From the NCBI GenBank assembly GCA_029210175.1, contig JARGPL010000035.1, positions 38,465 through 102,464 of the forward strand: a DNA stretch of 64,000 bases, in the 5' to 3' direction. Shown here one piece after another: positions 50,488 through 60,315 of the stretch. A model generated the notes under the pieces. It saw only the letters and a program-made list of their open reading frames with translations, was not told where the DNA came from and did no database searches. The translations under genes and the position numbers were made by a program. This DNA is from Minwuia sp. GTDB taxonomy: Bacteria; Pseudomonadota; Alphaproteobacteria; Minwuiales; Minwuiaceae. Every line of letters starts with the position of its first letter. Within the stretch, counting starts at the first letter, position 1.

Positions 50488-50976
50488 TCAGGAAGCGCTG
50501 GCGACCCGGTCACCGTCGATGGCGACTGGCTTCACGACAGCCGCCGTCGTGGGGGTTTCCCTGTCTTCAGGCTTGCGCAGGATGGCCTTCAGCGGCTCAT
50601 CCATCAGGCCCTTGCCATCCGCCTTGCGCACCTGACCCTCCAGATGCGCCCCGGCTTCCATGGCAAGTGAGGTATGCCAGATGTCGCCAAGCACACGCGC
50701 CGTGCGCGCCAGGTTCACCGTGTCGCCATGGATACGGCCACTTACCTGGCCACGGATATCGACTTCGCGGGCCCGCACTTCGCCATCGACGGTCGCGCCG
50801 GTGCCGACAATCAGCTTGCCGCAGGTGATGTCGCCTTTCACGCTGCCGTCGACATGAACCTCACCATCTGTGGTGAGGTTGCCCAGAACCTCCAGACCGC
50901 GACTGATGATCGACGGCGGAGAGGGTTCGGTGCGGCGACCGGTTTCAGCCTTTGGCATCTTCGACTTTGAAAACAT
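50488..50976 (-). CDS. Bactofilin
   Basis: 162 aa. The bactofilin beta-helical core (about 25-130) reads LEVLGNLTTDGEVHVDGSVKGDITCGKLIVGTGATVDGEVRAREVDIRGQVSGRIHGDTVNLARTA-type repeats (shown here in parts: GEVHVDGSVKGDI, GATVDGEVRAREVDIRG, GRIHGDTVNLART). Disordered, Pro-rich ends flank it. Bactofilins polymerise without nucleotides and recruit peptidoglycan enzymes. It overlaps the end of the M23 peptidase gene by 32 bp, a coupling seen in other bacteria where bactofilin and M23 peptidase work together in cell shape. Confidence 0.93.
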   Translation of the reverse strand: MFSKSKMPKAETGRRTEPSPPSIISRGLEVLGNLTTDGEVHVDGSVKGDITCGKLIVGTGATVDGEVRAREVDIRGQVSGRIHGDTVNLARTARVLGDIWHTSLAMEAGAHLEGQVRKADGKGLMDEPLKAILRKPEDRETPTTAAVVKPVAIDGDRVASAS

Positions 50977-52540
50977 GGAGACCTGCCTTCAGGAACTGTT
51001 CCGGATTGACGAGTCCGCCTTCGAACTCGACCTCATAATGCACGTGACTGCCTGTGCTGCGCCCACTTGATCCCATTCTACCCACTTCGTCGTGGAAAGC
51101 GACTCGGTCCCCGACCTTGACGGTGATGGAGCGGAGATGACCGTAGCGGGTGACGAACCCGGCCCCGTGATCGACCTCCACCATCCGGCCATAGGCGCCG
51201 TTCCAGTCGGCGAATGTCACGATGCCCGGTGCGGTGGAATAGACAGGGGTGCGCGGCGGCGCGGCGATGTCGATGCCCTTGTGCACCGACCGCCGACCGT
51301 TGATCGGGTCCTTGCGGCGACCGAACTTCGAGGAGATGTAGCCGGTCATGGTCGGGCGGGCGAGGGGGATACGCTCCAGCAGGACCTGCATGTGTTCCCA
51401 GCGGGTGAGATCCTGCTCCAGCGTGCCGACGACGTGCTCAAAGCTGTCTTCCGGGGCATCGATGGCAGTTTCGATCAGCGGGCCACCCTGTCCCATGCGT
51501 TCACTCACGACCGCGGCAAGCATCTTGTCCACGGGCACGCCGGTCTGTTCGAGCGTGCGTGTCAGGGAACCGATGTTGCGTCGCGCGCGTTCGCCGACGC
51601 CCTGCAGCAGTACCAGTTGATTGGCGCGGACGTCTTCCAGCCGGTTTTCCAGGTTGTCGACCAGGCCAGCCAGCGTGGACCCCCGCTGTTCGGCCTGCAT
51701 CTGACCGGCAAACGTATTGGTCAGCGCATCGGCCGTTGCGGCGAGTCGCCGGCGCAGGTCGATGTTGCTGTTGCGCGCAGTCCCCAGATCGTTGCGCAAT
51801 ATGCCCATCTGCAGGGCAAGGCGATTGGCCTCTGACTTCGCCAGATCGCGGGCGCTGGCCACTGAGCCCAGTTCGCGTTCCCGGTCATTCAGGGTACGGC
51901 GCAGTGTCAGCACATTGTCGGTGGTTTCCGCCAGGGCCGCCTGCATGGCGCTCAGCCGCGACGACTGGTTGCGACGGATCTCCGTTTCCTGCTGCTTGCC
52001 GCTGGTTGCACCAGCCAGGGCCGATGCCATTTCCGTGAGGCGCTGTTCCACCAGTCGATTGGCGGCAAGTCGCGACTTGAGACGCTGGTTCAGGGCATTC
52101 ACTTCCCGGTCCAGATCCACCGTCGCGGTCTGTGTGCGCTGATAGTTGCTCTCCACCTCCGCAAGGCGCAGCTGCGTCGCAGAATGCTCGCTCTCGAGTT
52201 CGCCACGCGTCGCCAGCAGTCGGCGCAATTCACCGTATTGCCGCTCGATCTCGGATGTTGCGTTGGAATAGTGCGCACGCTCGGCCGCCAGCATGCCGTT
52301 CAGACGCTGCCGTTCACGCTCCAGCGTTCCGATCGTACCCTGCTGTGTTGCGATGATTTCCGCACGCTGCGTCCGGTCAACCGTGGCAAAGCCTGCCCAG
52401 CCGACAAACGCCGCCAGCACCGCAAGGGCGCTGACCTGAGTACCGGTTCTGAGCGTGACGTAGCGGACCCGCGCGTCCACCCGCACAATGATGTGGCGTT
52501 CGGGCAATACTTCCCGAACACGGCTCCAAATCCGCGCCAA
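50945..52540 (-). CDS. M23 family metallopeptidase with coiled coil (bactofilin-linked)
   Basis: 531 aa from a TTG with complement at 52538-52540 (LARIWSRVREVLPERH), chosen because a perfect AGGAGG lies 9 nt upstream; ATG codons at 52567 and 52558 are alternatives and the frame opens at 52675. One membrane helix (near VSALAVLAAFVGWAGFATV) is followed by a long coiled coil (about 60-330) and a C-terminal M23 (LytM) domain: SKFGRRKDPINGRRSVHKGIDI, with the zinc ligands HKGID and GSHVHYEVEF. It should cleave peptidoglycan cross-bridges outside the inner membrane. Paired with bactofilin downstream. Confidence 0.92.
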   Translation of the reverse strand: MARIWSRVREVLPERHIIVRVDARVRYVTLRTGTQVSALAVLAAFVGWAGFATVDRTQRAEIIATQQGTIGTLERERQRLNGMLAAERAHYSNATSEIERQYGELRRLLATRGELESEHSATQLRLAEVESNYQRTQTATVDLDREVNALNQRLKSRLAANRLVEQRLTEMASALAGATSGKQQETEIRRNQSSRLSAMQAALAETTDNVLTLRRTLNDRERELGSVASARDLAKSEANRLALQMGILRNDLGTARNSNIDLRRRLAATADALTNTFAGQMQAEQRGSTLAGLVDNLENRLEDVRANQLVLLQGVGERARRNIGSLTRTLEQTGVPVDKMLAAVVSERMGQGGPLIETAIDAPEDSFEHVVGTLEQDLTRWEHMQVLLERIPLARPTMTGYISSKFGRRKDPINGRRSVHKGIDIAAPPRTPVYSTAPGIVTFADWNGAYGRMVEVDHGAGFVTRYGHLRSITVKVGDRVAFHDEVGRMGSSGRSTGSHVHYEVEFEGGLVNPEQFLKAGLHVFKVEDAKG

Positions 52541-52714
52541 AGCGCTTACCTCCTGCATTCTTGCCATCGGTTCCGGTCTGCAACGGTCCGACGATCCATT
52601 CTGTTGCCCGACCCGATTGCCCCGAAGCCGGACAGCAGGGATAGAACGCAATATGCAGCGGGGTTTCAATGCCAAAAAAAACTTGACAGTGTTTTCGCGG
52701 CATCAGGAAGGGGT

Positions 52715-53554
52715 TCAATCCCGGGCAAGCGGTTCGTACATGTCCGGTGCCATGCCTGCCGCCTGCCGGGCGACCGCGTTGAAAGGTGGTTTCAACCGGC
52801 CCCGGAAACCCTGACTGACGAGTGCCCGCCACCGCTCATCACGGGCAGCACCTGATAGGCCGGACAGTCTGCTGAACCAGTCCGATGCGCGGGCGACATG
52901 GGTAATTTCGTCGCTGTAGATGACATCGAGGATTCGCGCCGTCTCATGATCACCCAGCCGGGTGAAGCGTGCGGTCATGGCAGGGGTGACATCCAGCCCG
53001 CGCGCTTCCAGCACCATGTGTGCCACGGCAATGCGGGCGAGGATGTCATCGGATGTGGCGATCGCCGCCTCCCACAGGCCGTCATGGGCAGGCAGGTCAC
53101 CATAGTCGGCACCCAGGTCCTGCAAGCGGCCACGCAGCATCAGGAAATGGCGTGATTCATCATCTGCCACGTGCAGCCAGTCCGCGACGAACGCCTCCGG
53201 CAGGTCAGGCGTGGCAAACCGGGCCACCAGGTCCAGTGCCAGATCGATGGCATTGAGTTCGATGTGCGCAACAGCGTGAATCAGTGCGATGCGGGTGCCG
53301 TCCGTGCCCGCCTTGCGCCGCTTCGGCATCTCGCGCGGTGGCAGCAGGACAGGCCGTGCCGGCCGTGCCGGTCGGTCCGGCGGCATCGCAGTGCCCCGTT
53401 CGGGAAACCGCCCGGCCAGATAGTCACGATAGAGGCTGCGCGTCGCATGCGCCTTGTCGACGGCAGAGGGAACGGAAAGGGCGGCAACAATCGCGCCCAT
53501 CAGCGTGCCGCCACCCGATCCGTCCTGCCTTTCGGTCCCGGAAAGCAGGCTCAC
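52715..53554 (-). CDS. DUF455 family ferritin-like protein
   Basis: 279 aa from a GTG overlapping the bcp stop. The DUF455 core contains the four ferritin-type helices with likely di-iron ligands in HAVAHIELNAIDLALD, ADDESRHFLML, MVLEARGLDVTPAM and IYSDEITHVARA. The family is carboxylate-bridged diiron in appearance; relatives include tRNA hydroxylase MiaE. The exact reaction is unknown. It is the third gene of the glnE-bcp-DUF455 run. Confidence 0.9.
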   Translation of the reverse strand: MSLLSGTERQDGSGGGTLMGAIVAALSVPSAVDKAHATRSLYRDYLAGRFPERGTAMPPDRPARPARPVLLPPREMPKRRKAGTDGTRIALIHAVAHIELNAIDLALDLVARFATPDLPEAFVADWLHVADDESRHFLMLRGRLQDLGADYGDLPAHDGLWEAAIATSDDILARIAVAHMVLEARGLDVTPAMTARFTRLGDHETARILDVIYSDEITHVARASDWFSRLSGLSGAARDERWRALVSQGFRGRLKPPFNAVARQAAGMAPDMYEPLARD

Positions 53555-54021
53555 AGGGCCTTTACCGCCTCCAGCACTTCCTCGGCATGGTCAGGCACCT
53601 TCACCTTGCGCCAGACCTGCGCCAGCTTGCCGTCCTTGTCGATCAGGAACGTGGATCGCTCGATCCCCATGGACTTCTTGCCGTACATGTTCTTCTCGAC
53701 CCAGACGCCATAGGCCGCGCAGACCGATCCGTCCTCATCGGCGGCAAGCACCACGTCCAGATCGTATTTCGTCTTGAACTTGTCGTGCTTGGCGACCGTA
53801 TCCTTCGACACGCCGATGACGGTCGCCCCAGCCGCACGGAAGTCGCCGATCAGACCGGTGAAGGCTATTGCTTCCTTGGTACAGCCGGGCGTGTCGTCGC
53901 GCGGATAGAAATACAGCACGACTGCGGTCCCCTTGAGGTCGGTCAGCGCTGTCGATCCGCCACCATCCGTCGGCATTGAGAATGCGGGTGCCGCGTCGCC
54001 TGCTTCAACCCTGTCCGTCAT
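53551..54021 (-). CDS. bcp: Thiol peroxidase of the Bcp/PrxQ type
   Basis: 156 aa. The peroxidatic Cys47 is in PRDDTPGCTKEAIAF. The usual resolving Cys five residues later is replaced (Ala/Ile), so the enzyme is likely a 1-Cys or atypical form; another Cys lies near 101 in DGSVCAAYGVW. It reduces organic hydroperoxides and H2O2 with thioredoxin or glutathione. It follows glnE on the same strand at 54 bp and overlaps DUF455 by 4 bp. Confidence 0.94.
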   Translation of the reverse strand: MTDRVEAGDAAPAFSMPTDGGGSTALTDLKGTAVVLYFYPRDDTPGCTKEAIAFTGLIGDFRAAGATVIGVSKDTVAKHDKFKTKYDLDVVLAADEDGSVCAAYGVWVEKNMYGKKSMGIERSTFLIDKDGKLAQVWRKVKVPDHAEEVLEAVKAL

Positions 54022-54075
54022 TGTCCTGTCTCTCCCGTTTCAATCATCCAGAATTGGTGCTGTCGATATGGTGGC

Positions 54076-57012
54076 TCAGTCGTTGCCGACAAACCGTTCG
54101 TATAAGTCGGAAACCATCGTCTGGGCTTCAACCAGTCTTTCGCGCACGCCATCGAAGGTTTCGGTCCCGGCCAGTCGTGCCGCAAGTGCCCGGAAATCCG
54201 GTGAAGCGGCTTCTTCGGTGAACTTGCCATTGAAGCACAGGCGCAGCAGCGACTGCACACCCTGCAGGTCGGCGTGGGCCTGTATCAGCGCGCCGAGGTC
54301 CACGCCCGGCAGCAGGCCCGCGTCTCCCAGCCGTTGCAGCGCGGTGGCGACATTGCCGCTGATGACGCCCGGGTTGTCGTGAGCATTTGCGAGGATCAGG
54401 TACTGCACCAGAAATTCAAGGTCCACCAGCCCGCCACGGACCTGCTTCACCGACCAGATGTTGCGCGTGCCATGGTGTGCGAAGATCTTTGCGCGCATCT
54501 CGCGCACCCGTTCGCGCAGGTCATCGGCATCGTGTTCACGGCGTATCGCCGTTTGCAGTACTTGATTGACCGACGTGGTCAGGTTATCCGGCCCGGCGAT
54601 GACCCGCGCGCGGGTCGCGGCCATGATTTCCCACGTCCAGGCGTCCTGTCGCATGTAGTCGGCATAGGCGGACAAGGGCACCGCCACCGCGCCGGAATTG
54701 CCGGACGGGCGCAGGCGCATGTCCACTTCGTACAACAGCCCCTCGGCTGTCAGCGTCGAGATGGCCGAGATGTAGCGCTGGCTGACCCGGGTGAAGTACG
54801 GCCCGATCGACAGGGGCGAACTGCCGTCGGAGGCATCGATGTCGTGGCGGTCGTCATAGACAAAGACCAGATCCAGGTCGGACCCGAACGCCAGTTCCTG
54901 ACCGCCGAGCTTGCCCATGGCGATGACGGCCATGCCTGCCGGGTCAACCGTTCCGTGTCGTTCGGACACCTGGCGAATGACGCGCGGCAGCATGGCGGAC
55001 AGAACCGTGTCCGCCGTGAGACTGAGCGCGCGCCCTGTCTGGTGGGCCCCGGCGCGTCCTTCCAGCATGTCCACACCGATCCTGAACTTGCGGTCGTTGG
55101 CGAAGCAGCGCACGGCATTCAGCTCTTGTTCGTAGTCCTCCGCGACCGACAGTTCCATCTGCACCCGCTCCCACGCAGCGGCGGGGTCTGTCAGATCATC
55201 CTCCGCCGGTTCCAGCAGGCAATCGAGCAGATGGACCTGACGACTGAGGGTCTCGGCCATGCCGGGCGCAGTGCCCATGATCCGGGCCAGCAACCGCAGC
55301 AGACCGGGATTGGCGTGCAGCAGGGCCATGAACTGGATACCCGCCGGCAATTGCTTCAGAAAGCTGTCGAACCGGCGCAGGGCCGCGTCCGGATTGGCTG
55401 TCTCCGCCACCGCCTTCAGCAGCGTCGGCACCAGATCATTCATCAACTGCCGCGCCCGGGTCGTGCGGGTGGCCCGATACTGTCCGGCATGCCACTTCTT
55501 CACCGTGCCGATGATGCCTTCCGGTGACTGGAAACCCATTTCAGTCAGCGTTTCCATGGTGCCGGGGTCCGGGTCGGTGCCTGTGAAGACCAGGTTGCCG
55601 CGATCCGCCGCCAGACTGGGTGCTTCGGCGAACAGGTCGGCATAGTGGTGGTGAACGATCGTCAGCTGCCCTGTCAGTGCCTCGGCAAACGCGGGAAGAC
55701 CGTCGAAGCCGGAGAATCTGGCAAGACGTTCCAGCCCCTCATCGTTCTTCGGCAGCTTCTGGGTCTGTTCGTCATCAATCATCTGCAGGCGATGTTCGAT
55801 CCGGCGAAGGAATCGATAGGCGAAGATCATGTCGTCGCGGGTCGCCGGTTCCATCCGCCCGGTATCCGTCAGCAGGCGCAGGGCTTCGAGCGTCCGGCGT
55901 GTGCGCAGCCGCGGGTCCCGCCCGCCGGAGATCAGTTGCTGGGTCTGGGCAAAGAACTCGATCTCGCGAATGCCACCGCGTCCCAGCTTGATGTCATGCC
56001 CGGACACGGTGATGCGGTCATGACCCTTGTGGGCATGGATCTGGCGCTTGATCGACTGAATGTCGGCGATGGCTTCATAGTCGAGATTGCGGCGCCAGAT
56101 GAAGGCGTCGATGTCGTTGAGGAACCGGGCACCGGCCGCCATGTCACCAGCGGCCACCCGCGCCTTGATCATGGCCGCCCGTTCCCAGTTCTGGGCCAGG
56201 TTTTCGTAGTATAGCAGCGCCGCCTCCGTCGACAGCGCGATGGGGGAGGCCGCCGGATCGGGCCGCAGACGCAGATCGGTGCGGAAGACGTAGCCATCTG
56301 CCGTCCGGTCCTGCATCAGTTGGACCAGCGACCGGACGATCTTCGGAAAGGCCTCCCGATCCGAGAAATCGGCAGGTTGCTCGATTGTCTGAGCATCGAA
56401 GAACACGATCAGGTCGATATCGCTGGAATAGTTCAGTTCCCCCGCACCCATCTTGCCCATCGCCAGTACGAACAGGCCGATGCCGCTGGTCGGGCAGGCT
56501 GGGTCCGGCAGGTTGATCCTGCCCTTGGCCGCAGCCTGGGTGAGCAGGAACTTCAGCGCGCTTTCGACCGCTGCGTCGGCGAAATTGCTCAAGGCCTGGG
56601 TCACTTCCTCCACCTGCCAGACACCGCCCGTGTCCCCGAAAGCAATCAGCAATGCGATACGCCGCTTGATCCTGCGCAAGGCGGCAGCCATCTGTGCATT
56701 GGTAGACTCGGTGGACCAGCAGCCCTTCAGGCGACGCATTTCCACATCGATCAGGGCGGCGAGCGTGTCCGTTGTCAGGGCGGGAAGGAGTTCGAATTCC
56801 CGCATGATCAATGCGGTCAGGTAGGGGCTGTTGCCGAAGATGCCGTCGAGCAGGGGGCCCAGCGCCGGGTGATTGAGCGCCCCTGCCAGATCGTTCGTGG
56901 TTTCACCTGCATCCCGGGACTGCAGCGCCAGCAGTTTTTCGCGCGCGCGTGCGACCGCCTCGGCATTGTCGATGACGGGCTTTTCGATGATGCTGTCGGC
57001 AAATGAGGACAA
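54076..57012 (-). CDS. glnE: Bifunctional glutamine synthetase adenylyltransferase/deadenylylase
   Basis: 978 aa from a TTG with complement at 57010-57012 (LSSFADSIIEKPVIDN), with CAGGAA 8 nt upstream. Two nucleotidyltransferase domains are visible: GKMGAGELNYSSDIDLIVFFD near 190 (deadenylylation half) and GKLGGQELAFGSDLDLVFVYD near 704 (adenylylation half), each followed by helical regions of the PII-uridylylation type. It switches glutamine synthetase activity in response to PII. Its start overlaps the divergent AsmA-like gene by 10 bp. Confidence 0.96.
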   Translation of the reverse strand: MSSFADSIIEKPVIDNAEAVARAREKLLALQSRDAGETTNDLAGALNHPALGPLLDGIFGNSPYLTALIMREFELLPALTTDTLAALIDVEMRRLKGCWSTESTNAQMAAALRRIKRRIALLIAFGDTGGVWQVEEVTQALSNFADAAVESALKFLLTQAAAKGRINLPDPACPTSGIGLFVLAMGKMGAGELNYSSDIDLIVFFDAQTIEQPADFSDREAFPKIVRSLVQLMQDRTADGYVFRTDLRLRPDPAASPIALSTEAALLYYENLAQNWERAAMIKARVAAGDMAAGARFLNDIDAFIWRRNLDYEAIADIQSIKRQIHAHKGHDRITVSGHDIKLGRGGIREIEFFAQTQQLISGGRDPRLRTRRTLEALRLLTDTGRMEPATRDDMIFAYRFLRRIEHRLQMIDDEQTQKLPKNDEGLERLARFSGFDGLPAFAEALTGQLTIVHHHYADLFAEAPSLAADRGNLVFTGTDPDPGTMETLTEMGFQSPEGIIGTVKKWHAGQYRATRTTRARQLMNDLVPTLLKAVAETANPDAALRRFDSFLKQLPAGIQFMALLHANPGLLRLLARIMGTAPGMAETLSRQVHLLDCLLEPAEDDLTDPAAAWERVQMELSVAEDYEQELNAVRCFANDRKFRIGVDMLEGRAGAHQTGRALSLTADTVLSAMLPRVIRQVSERHGTVDPAGMAVIAMGKLGGQELAFGSDLDLVFVYDDRHDIDASDGSSPLSIGPYFTRVSQRYISAISTLTAEGLLYEVDMRLRPSGNSGAVAVPLSAYADYMRQDAWTWEIMAATRARVIAGPDNLTTSVNQVLQTAIRREHDADDLRERVREMRAKIFAHHGTRNIWSVKQVRGGLVDLEFLVQYLILANAHDNPGVISGNVATALQRLGDAGLLPGVDLGALIQAHADLQGVQSLLRLCFNGKFTEEAASPDFRALAARLAGTETFDGVRERLVEAQTMVSDLYERFVGND

Positions 57013-60000
57013 TTGAGATTCCTGAAACAGAGACAGAAGGTCAGTACGACCAGGCGCGCAAGCCTGAGCGCCATGCGCGCTCCGGTCAAGCCGTGCGCGG
57101 ACGACGCAAACGCGGGCTGCTGCGCCGGCTCTCGATGCTCGTCCTGGCCCTGTTGGGAGCGGTGTTTGCTGTCAGCACTGCCGCGGGCATTGTCGTGGCC
57201 TGGCGCTTGTCCGAAGGCCCTGTTGCGCTTGGTTTCGTGACGCCCTGGCTGCAGGAGCAGATCGGCGACCTGCCCAACGGCAACAGGCTTGGTTTCACCG
57301 ACGTGCAGGTGGTCTGGGATGGCGGTGGGTCCGGCGCGCTGGACCTTCAGGTCGTGAACGCCAGTCTGACCACCGGCGATGGTCAGGAAGTGGCAAGTGT
57401 GCCGGAGGCAGCGCTGTCCTTCGACGGGCAATCCCTGATGAAAGGTCGGATCAGGCTGCGCTCAGTCAAATTGACGGGTCTGACGCTGGATGTACGACGC
57501 CAGACGGATGGAAGCCTGGAGCTCGGCCTTGCGGACAGCGGGCAGGTCCAGGCGGATGCTCCGGCAGCCATGCGCCCGCTGGATGAACTGCTGGATGAGT
57601 TGTTTGCCAGCGCCGACGGGGCTGACGGCCCGCTGTCGCGTCTGCGCCAGATCATCCTGCGCGACAGTCAGGTCATCCTGAACGACGTGGCACGTCAACG
57701 CTTCTTCATGCTGCAGCTGGAGGAAGTTTCCGTCACGGCTGCCAACCGATCCGTGCTGGTCGAGGGGGCGGTGGTCCTGGACGCGACAACGCTGCGAATA
57801 CCGCTCGCCGTCAGTCTGGTCCTGAACCGGGATACGGGTTTCACGCTGGTGAACCTGGACATCGAGTCGTTTGAAGTGTCGCAACTGGCCGAGGTGCTGA
57901 ACGCGCCGCCGATCCTGCTGGGTTTCCAGGTCCCGATCGGCGGTCGCGTGTCGATGCAACTGAAGGCGAATGGAGAACCCGGGCCGGTACGGATGGCCCT
58001 GAACGTCGGGCGCGGCCAGCTTGCCATGCCCGGTATCCTTGCTGCCCCCGTGCCCGTGGTTTCTGCCGCTCTGCGTGCCACCTTCGACCCGGATACGGCG
58101 GTGATCTCCATTGATCGGCTGGATTACGACTCCGGCGTCGTGAAGGCGCGTGCCAGCGGCAAGGTTGGTATCACTGCCGCTGGTCCGGACATGGACGTGA
58201 TCATTGAAGGGGAAGAGCTTCCCAATGTCCTGATACCAGCCTACTGGCCGGTCGACCGGGCTGCCGGTGCGCGCAACTGGCTGGAGGAGCACCTGGTCGG
58301 CGGCACCGTCGAGCAGGTGACGGCACGGCTGAACATGCGCCCGGAAGCATGGGCATTGCCCGTGCCGCCCGCCGAAAGCCTGGACGTGCGGCTGAAATTC
58401 CGTGACACGCGGGTAAAGCTCTACGAACCCTATGACGATGTCGTCGATGGATCAGGCGAAGTGGTCGTGACGGGCCGTACCCTGGACGTGACGCTGGACA
58501 GCGCGCGCAGTGCCGGACTGCAGATCAGTGACGGCGTGCTCAACATCGATGATTTCGGCAAGGCACGCCCGATCCTGACGACCGAATTCGTCGGCGAGGG
58601 AACGATCATCGATTCCGTCGCGGCCTCCGTCCGTGGTGCGCTGGCGCGATCCCTCGGTGGTGCACCGGATGTCAGCGGCATGAGCGGGCTGGCGGCAACG
58701 CGCCTTCGCCTGTCGTTGCCTGTCGCGTCCGATACGGCTCTTTCGGAAATCAAGATCGGTGCGGCGTCACACATCAGCGGCGTGCGTGCCGAGGGTCTGT
58801 ATGGCGGCATGGTCTTTGAGGCGGATGCGCTGTCGCTGCGGGTGGATGACGAACGGCTGGAAGTGCAGGGAGCAGGCACGCTGAACGAAGTACCGCTCGC
58901 CTTGCGCTGGATCGAGGAGTTCAACCCGTCGGACGGCTTTGGCCAGCACTTCAGCATTGGCGCGCGCCTTGATCGCAATTCCCTTGCCCTGTTGGGGCTG
59001 TCAGCACCTGACTGGATCAATGGTGCCGTCGGACTGCAGACCGACCTGCATCTGAACAGCGATGGAGTGGTGGCCGCGACAGTGGCGCTGGACCTGACAT
59101 CCACGACCCTCACGCCGCCCGGCGGCATCTGGCAGAAGCGGGCGGGTGACGCCGCATCGGCCGAGTTCAACCTGTTTCGCACCCCGGCCAATGTCGTGCG
59201 ACTGGATGACCTGATCATCACCGCGCCTGATCTGAAGGTGCAGGGTGCGGTTTCCGGCACGGTGGCGGGCGGCCTCGACAGTCTGGAGCTGGCTTTGCTG
59301 CAACTGGGTGACGACAGCTTGTCAGGAACCCTGTCACGCGGCGAGGGCGGCGTCTGGGAACTGGATGTGGCTGGGGAAACCCTGAATGCTGCGCCGATTC
59401 TGGACATGGCCCGCCAGGCATCCCCGGGTGAAACCGCACCGGAAATCAGCATCAACGGCGCGTTCACGTTTGGCAGCCTGCGCCTGCACCCGGACATCAC
59501 GCTGCAGCAGGCTCGGGGCCAGTTCAGCCTGCTGGGTGGTCAGCTTGCTGCCTTGCAACTGGCTGGTTCCGCAGGGGAGAACCAGTCCCTGAGCCTTGTG
59601 TTGTCACCGACAGCAGGCGCCACACCTGGCACTGTCGGTGCGCGAAGCCTGCTGCTTGAAAGCGGTGATGCGGGCGGCCTTCTGTCGGCGCTCGAACTGA
59701 CGGATGCGCTCCGGGGCGGCGTGCTGAAATTGACGGCAAACATATCCGGCGACGGGCAGGCGGTGGGACTGCTCGGCATCGACAATTTCCGCCTGACCGA
59801 AACGCCGACAGCCGCGCGCCTGCTGTCCCTGGCATCACTGACTGGCATCGGCCAGGCCATGGCGGGGGAAGGCCTGGGTTTCGTCAGGGCCGATGTCCCG
59901 TTCCGTTATGACGGCAAGCGCCTCAACTTCAAGGCGGCACGGGCTGCTGGCCCGGCGCTGGGTATCACGGCTGACGGCTACCTGGATCGGGAGACCGAGG

Positions 60001-60263
60001 AACTGCGGCTGGTCGGGAATGTCATTCCGGCCTATTCCCTCAGCAGCGTTCTTGGTGCCATTCCGCTGATCGGCACGATACTGGGGGGCGATGACGGAAT
60101 ATTCGGTGTGACCTACGCCATCGAAGGCCCTGCGGTGAAGCCCAGGATAACGGTCAATCCACTATCTGCCCTGGCACCGGGCATCCTGCGCCGGATGTTC
60201 CTGCAGCCGGTCGATCCGCTGGCTCAGCCTGAAGCTGATTTCGCACCGGTCGATGAGCGCTGA
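57003..60263 (+). CDS. Large AsmA/YhdP-like (DUF3971) membrane-anchored protein
   Basis: 1086 aa. A charged N-terminus leads to one membrane helix (about 44-67, LVLALLGAVFAVSTAAGIVVAW); the rest is a long periplasmic region with the beta-rich, repeated Asn/Gly/Asp loops of AsmA-type lipid-transfer tubes. The C-terminal part (RLLSLASLTGIGQAMAGEGLGFVRADVPFRYDGKRL, then IPLIGTILGGDDGIFGVTYAIEGP) is the YhdP-type ending. Such proteins are thought to carry phospholipids between membranes. The start codon overlaps glnE, and the ribosome site is weak. Confidence 0.88.
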   Translation: MRTIEIPETETEGQYDQARKPERHARSGQAVRGRRKRGLLRRLSMLVLALLGAVFAVSTAAGIVVAWRLSEGPVALGFVTPWLQEQIGDLPNGNRLGFTDVQVVWDGGGSGALDLQVVNASLTTGDGQEVASVPEAALSFDGQSLMKGRIRLRSVKLTGLTLDVRRQTDGSLELGLADSGQVQADAPAAMRPLDELLDELFASADGADGPLSRLRQIILRDSQVILNDVARQRFFMLQLEEVSVTAANRSVLVEGAVVLDATTLRIPLAVSLVLNRDTGFTLVNLDIESFEVSQLAEVLNAPPILLGFQVPIGGRVSMQLKANGEPGPVRMALNVGRGQLAMPGILAAPVPVVSAALRATFDPDTAVISIDRLDYDSGVVKARASGKVGITAAGPDMDVIIEGEELPNVLIPAYWPVDRAAGARNWLEEHLVGGTVEQVTARLNMRPEAWALPVPPAESLDVRLKFRDTRVKLYEPYDDVVDGSGEVVVTGRTLDVTLDSARSAGLQISDGVLNIDDFGKARPILTTEFVGEGTIIDSVAASVRGALARSLGGAPDVSGMSGLAATRLRLSLPVASDTALSEIKIGAASHISGVRAEGLYGGMVFEADALSLRVDDERLEVQGAGTLNEVPLALRWIEEFNPSDGFGQHFSIGARLDRNSLALLGLSAPDWINGAVGLQTDLHLNSDGVVAATVALDLTSTTLTPPGGIWQKRAGDAASAEFNLFRTPANVVRLDDLIITAPDLKVQGAVSGTVAGGLDSLELALLQLGDDSLSGTLSRGEGGVWELDVAGETLNAAPILDMARQASPGETAPEISINGAFTFGSLRLHPDITLQQARGQFSLLGGQLAALQLAGSAGENQSLSLVLSPTAGATPGTVGARSLLLESGDAGGLLSALELTDALRGGVLKLTANISGDGQAVGLLGIDNFRLTETPTAARLLSLASLTGIGQAMAGEGLGFVRADVPFRYDGKRLNFKAARAAGPALGITADGYLDRETEELRLVGNVIPAYSLSSVLGAIPLIGTILGGDDGIFGVTYAIEGPAVKPRITVNPLSALAPGILRRMFLQPVDPLAQPEADFAPVDER

Positions 60264-60315
60264 TCGATCTGCTGCTGGCGCGGGCAGTCTGCCCTCGGGT
60301 TGTCCTGAAATTTAC

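Noticed and set aside
52674..52681. Eight-base A run (T run on the minus strand) after the DUF455 gene as intrinsic terminator
   Set aside because: No convincing hairpin precedes the T run on the minus strand.
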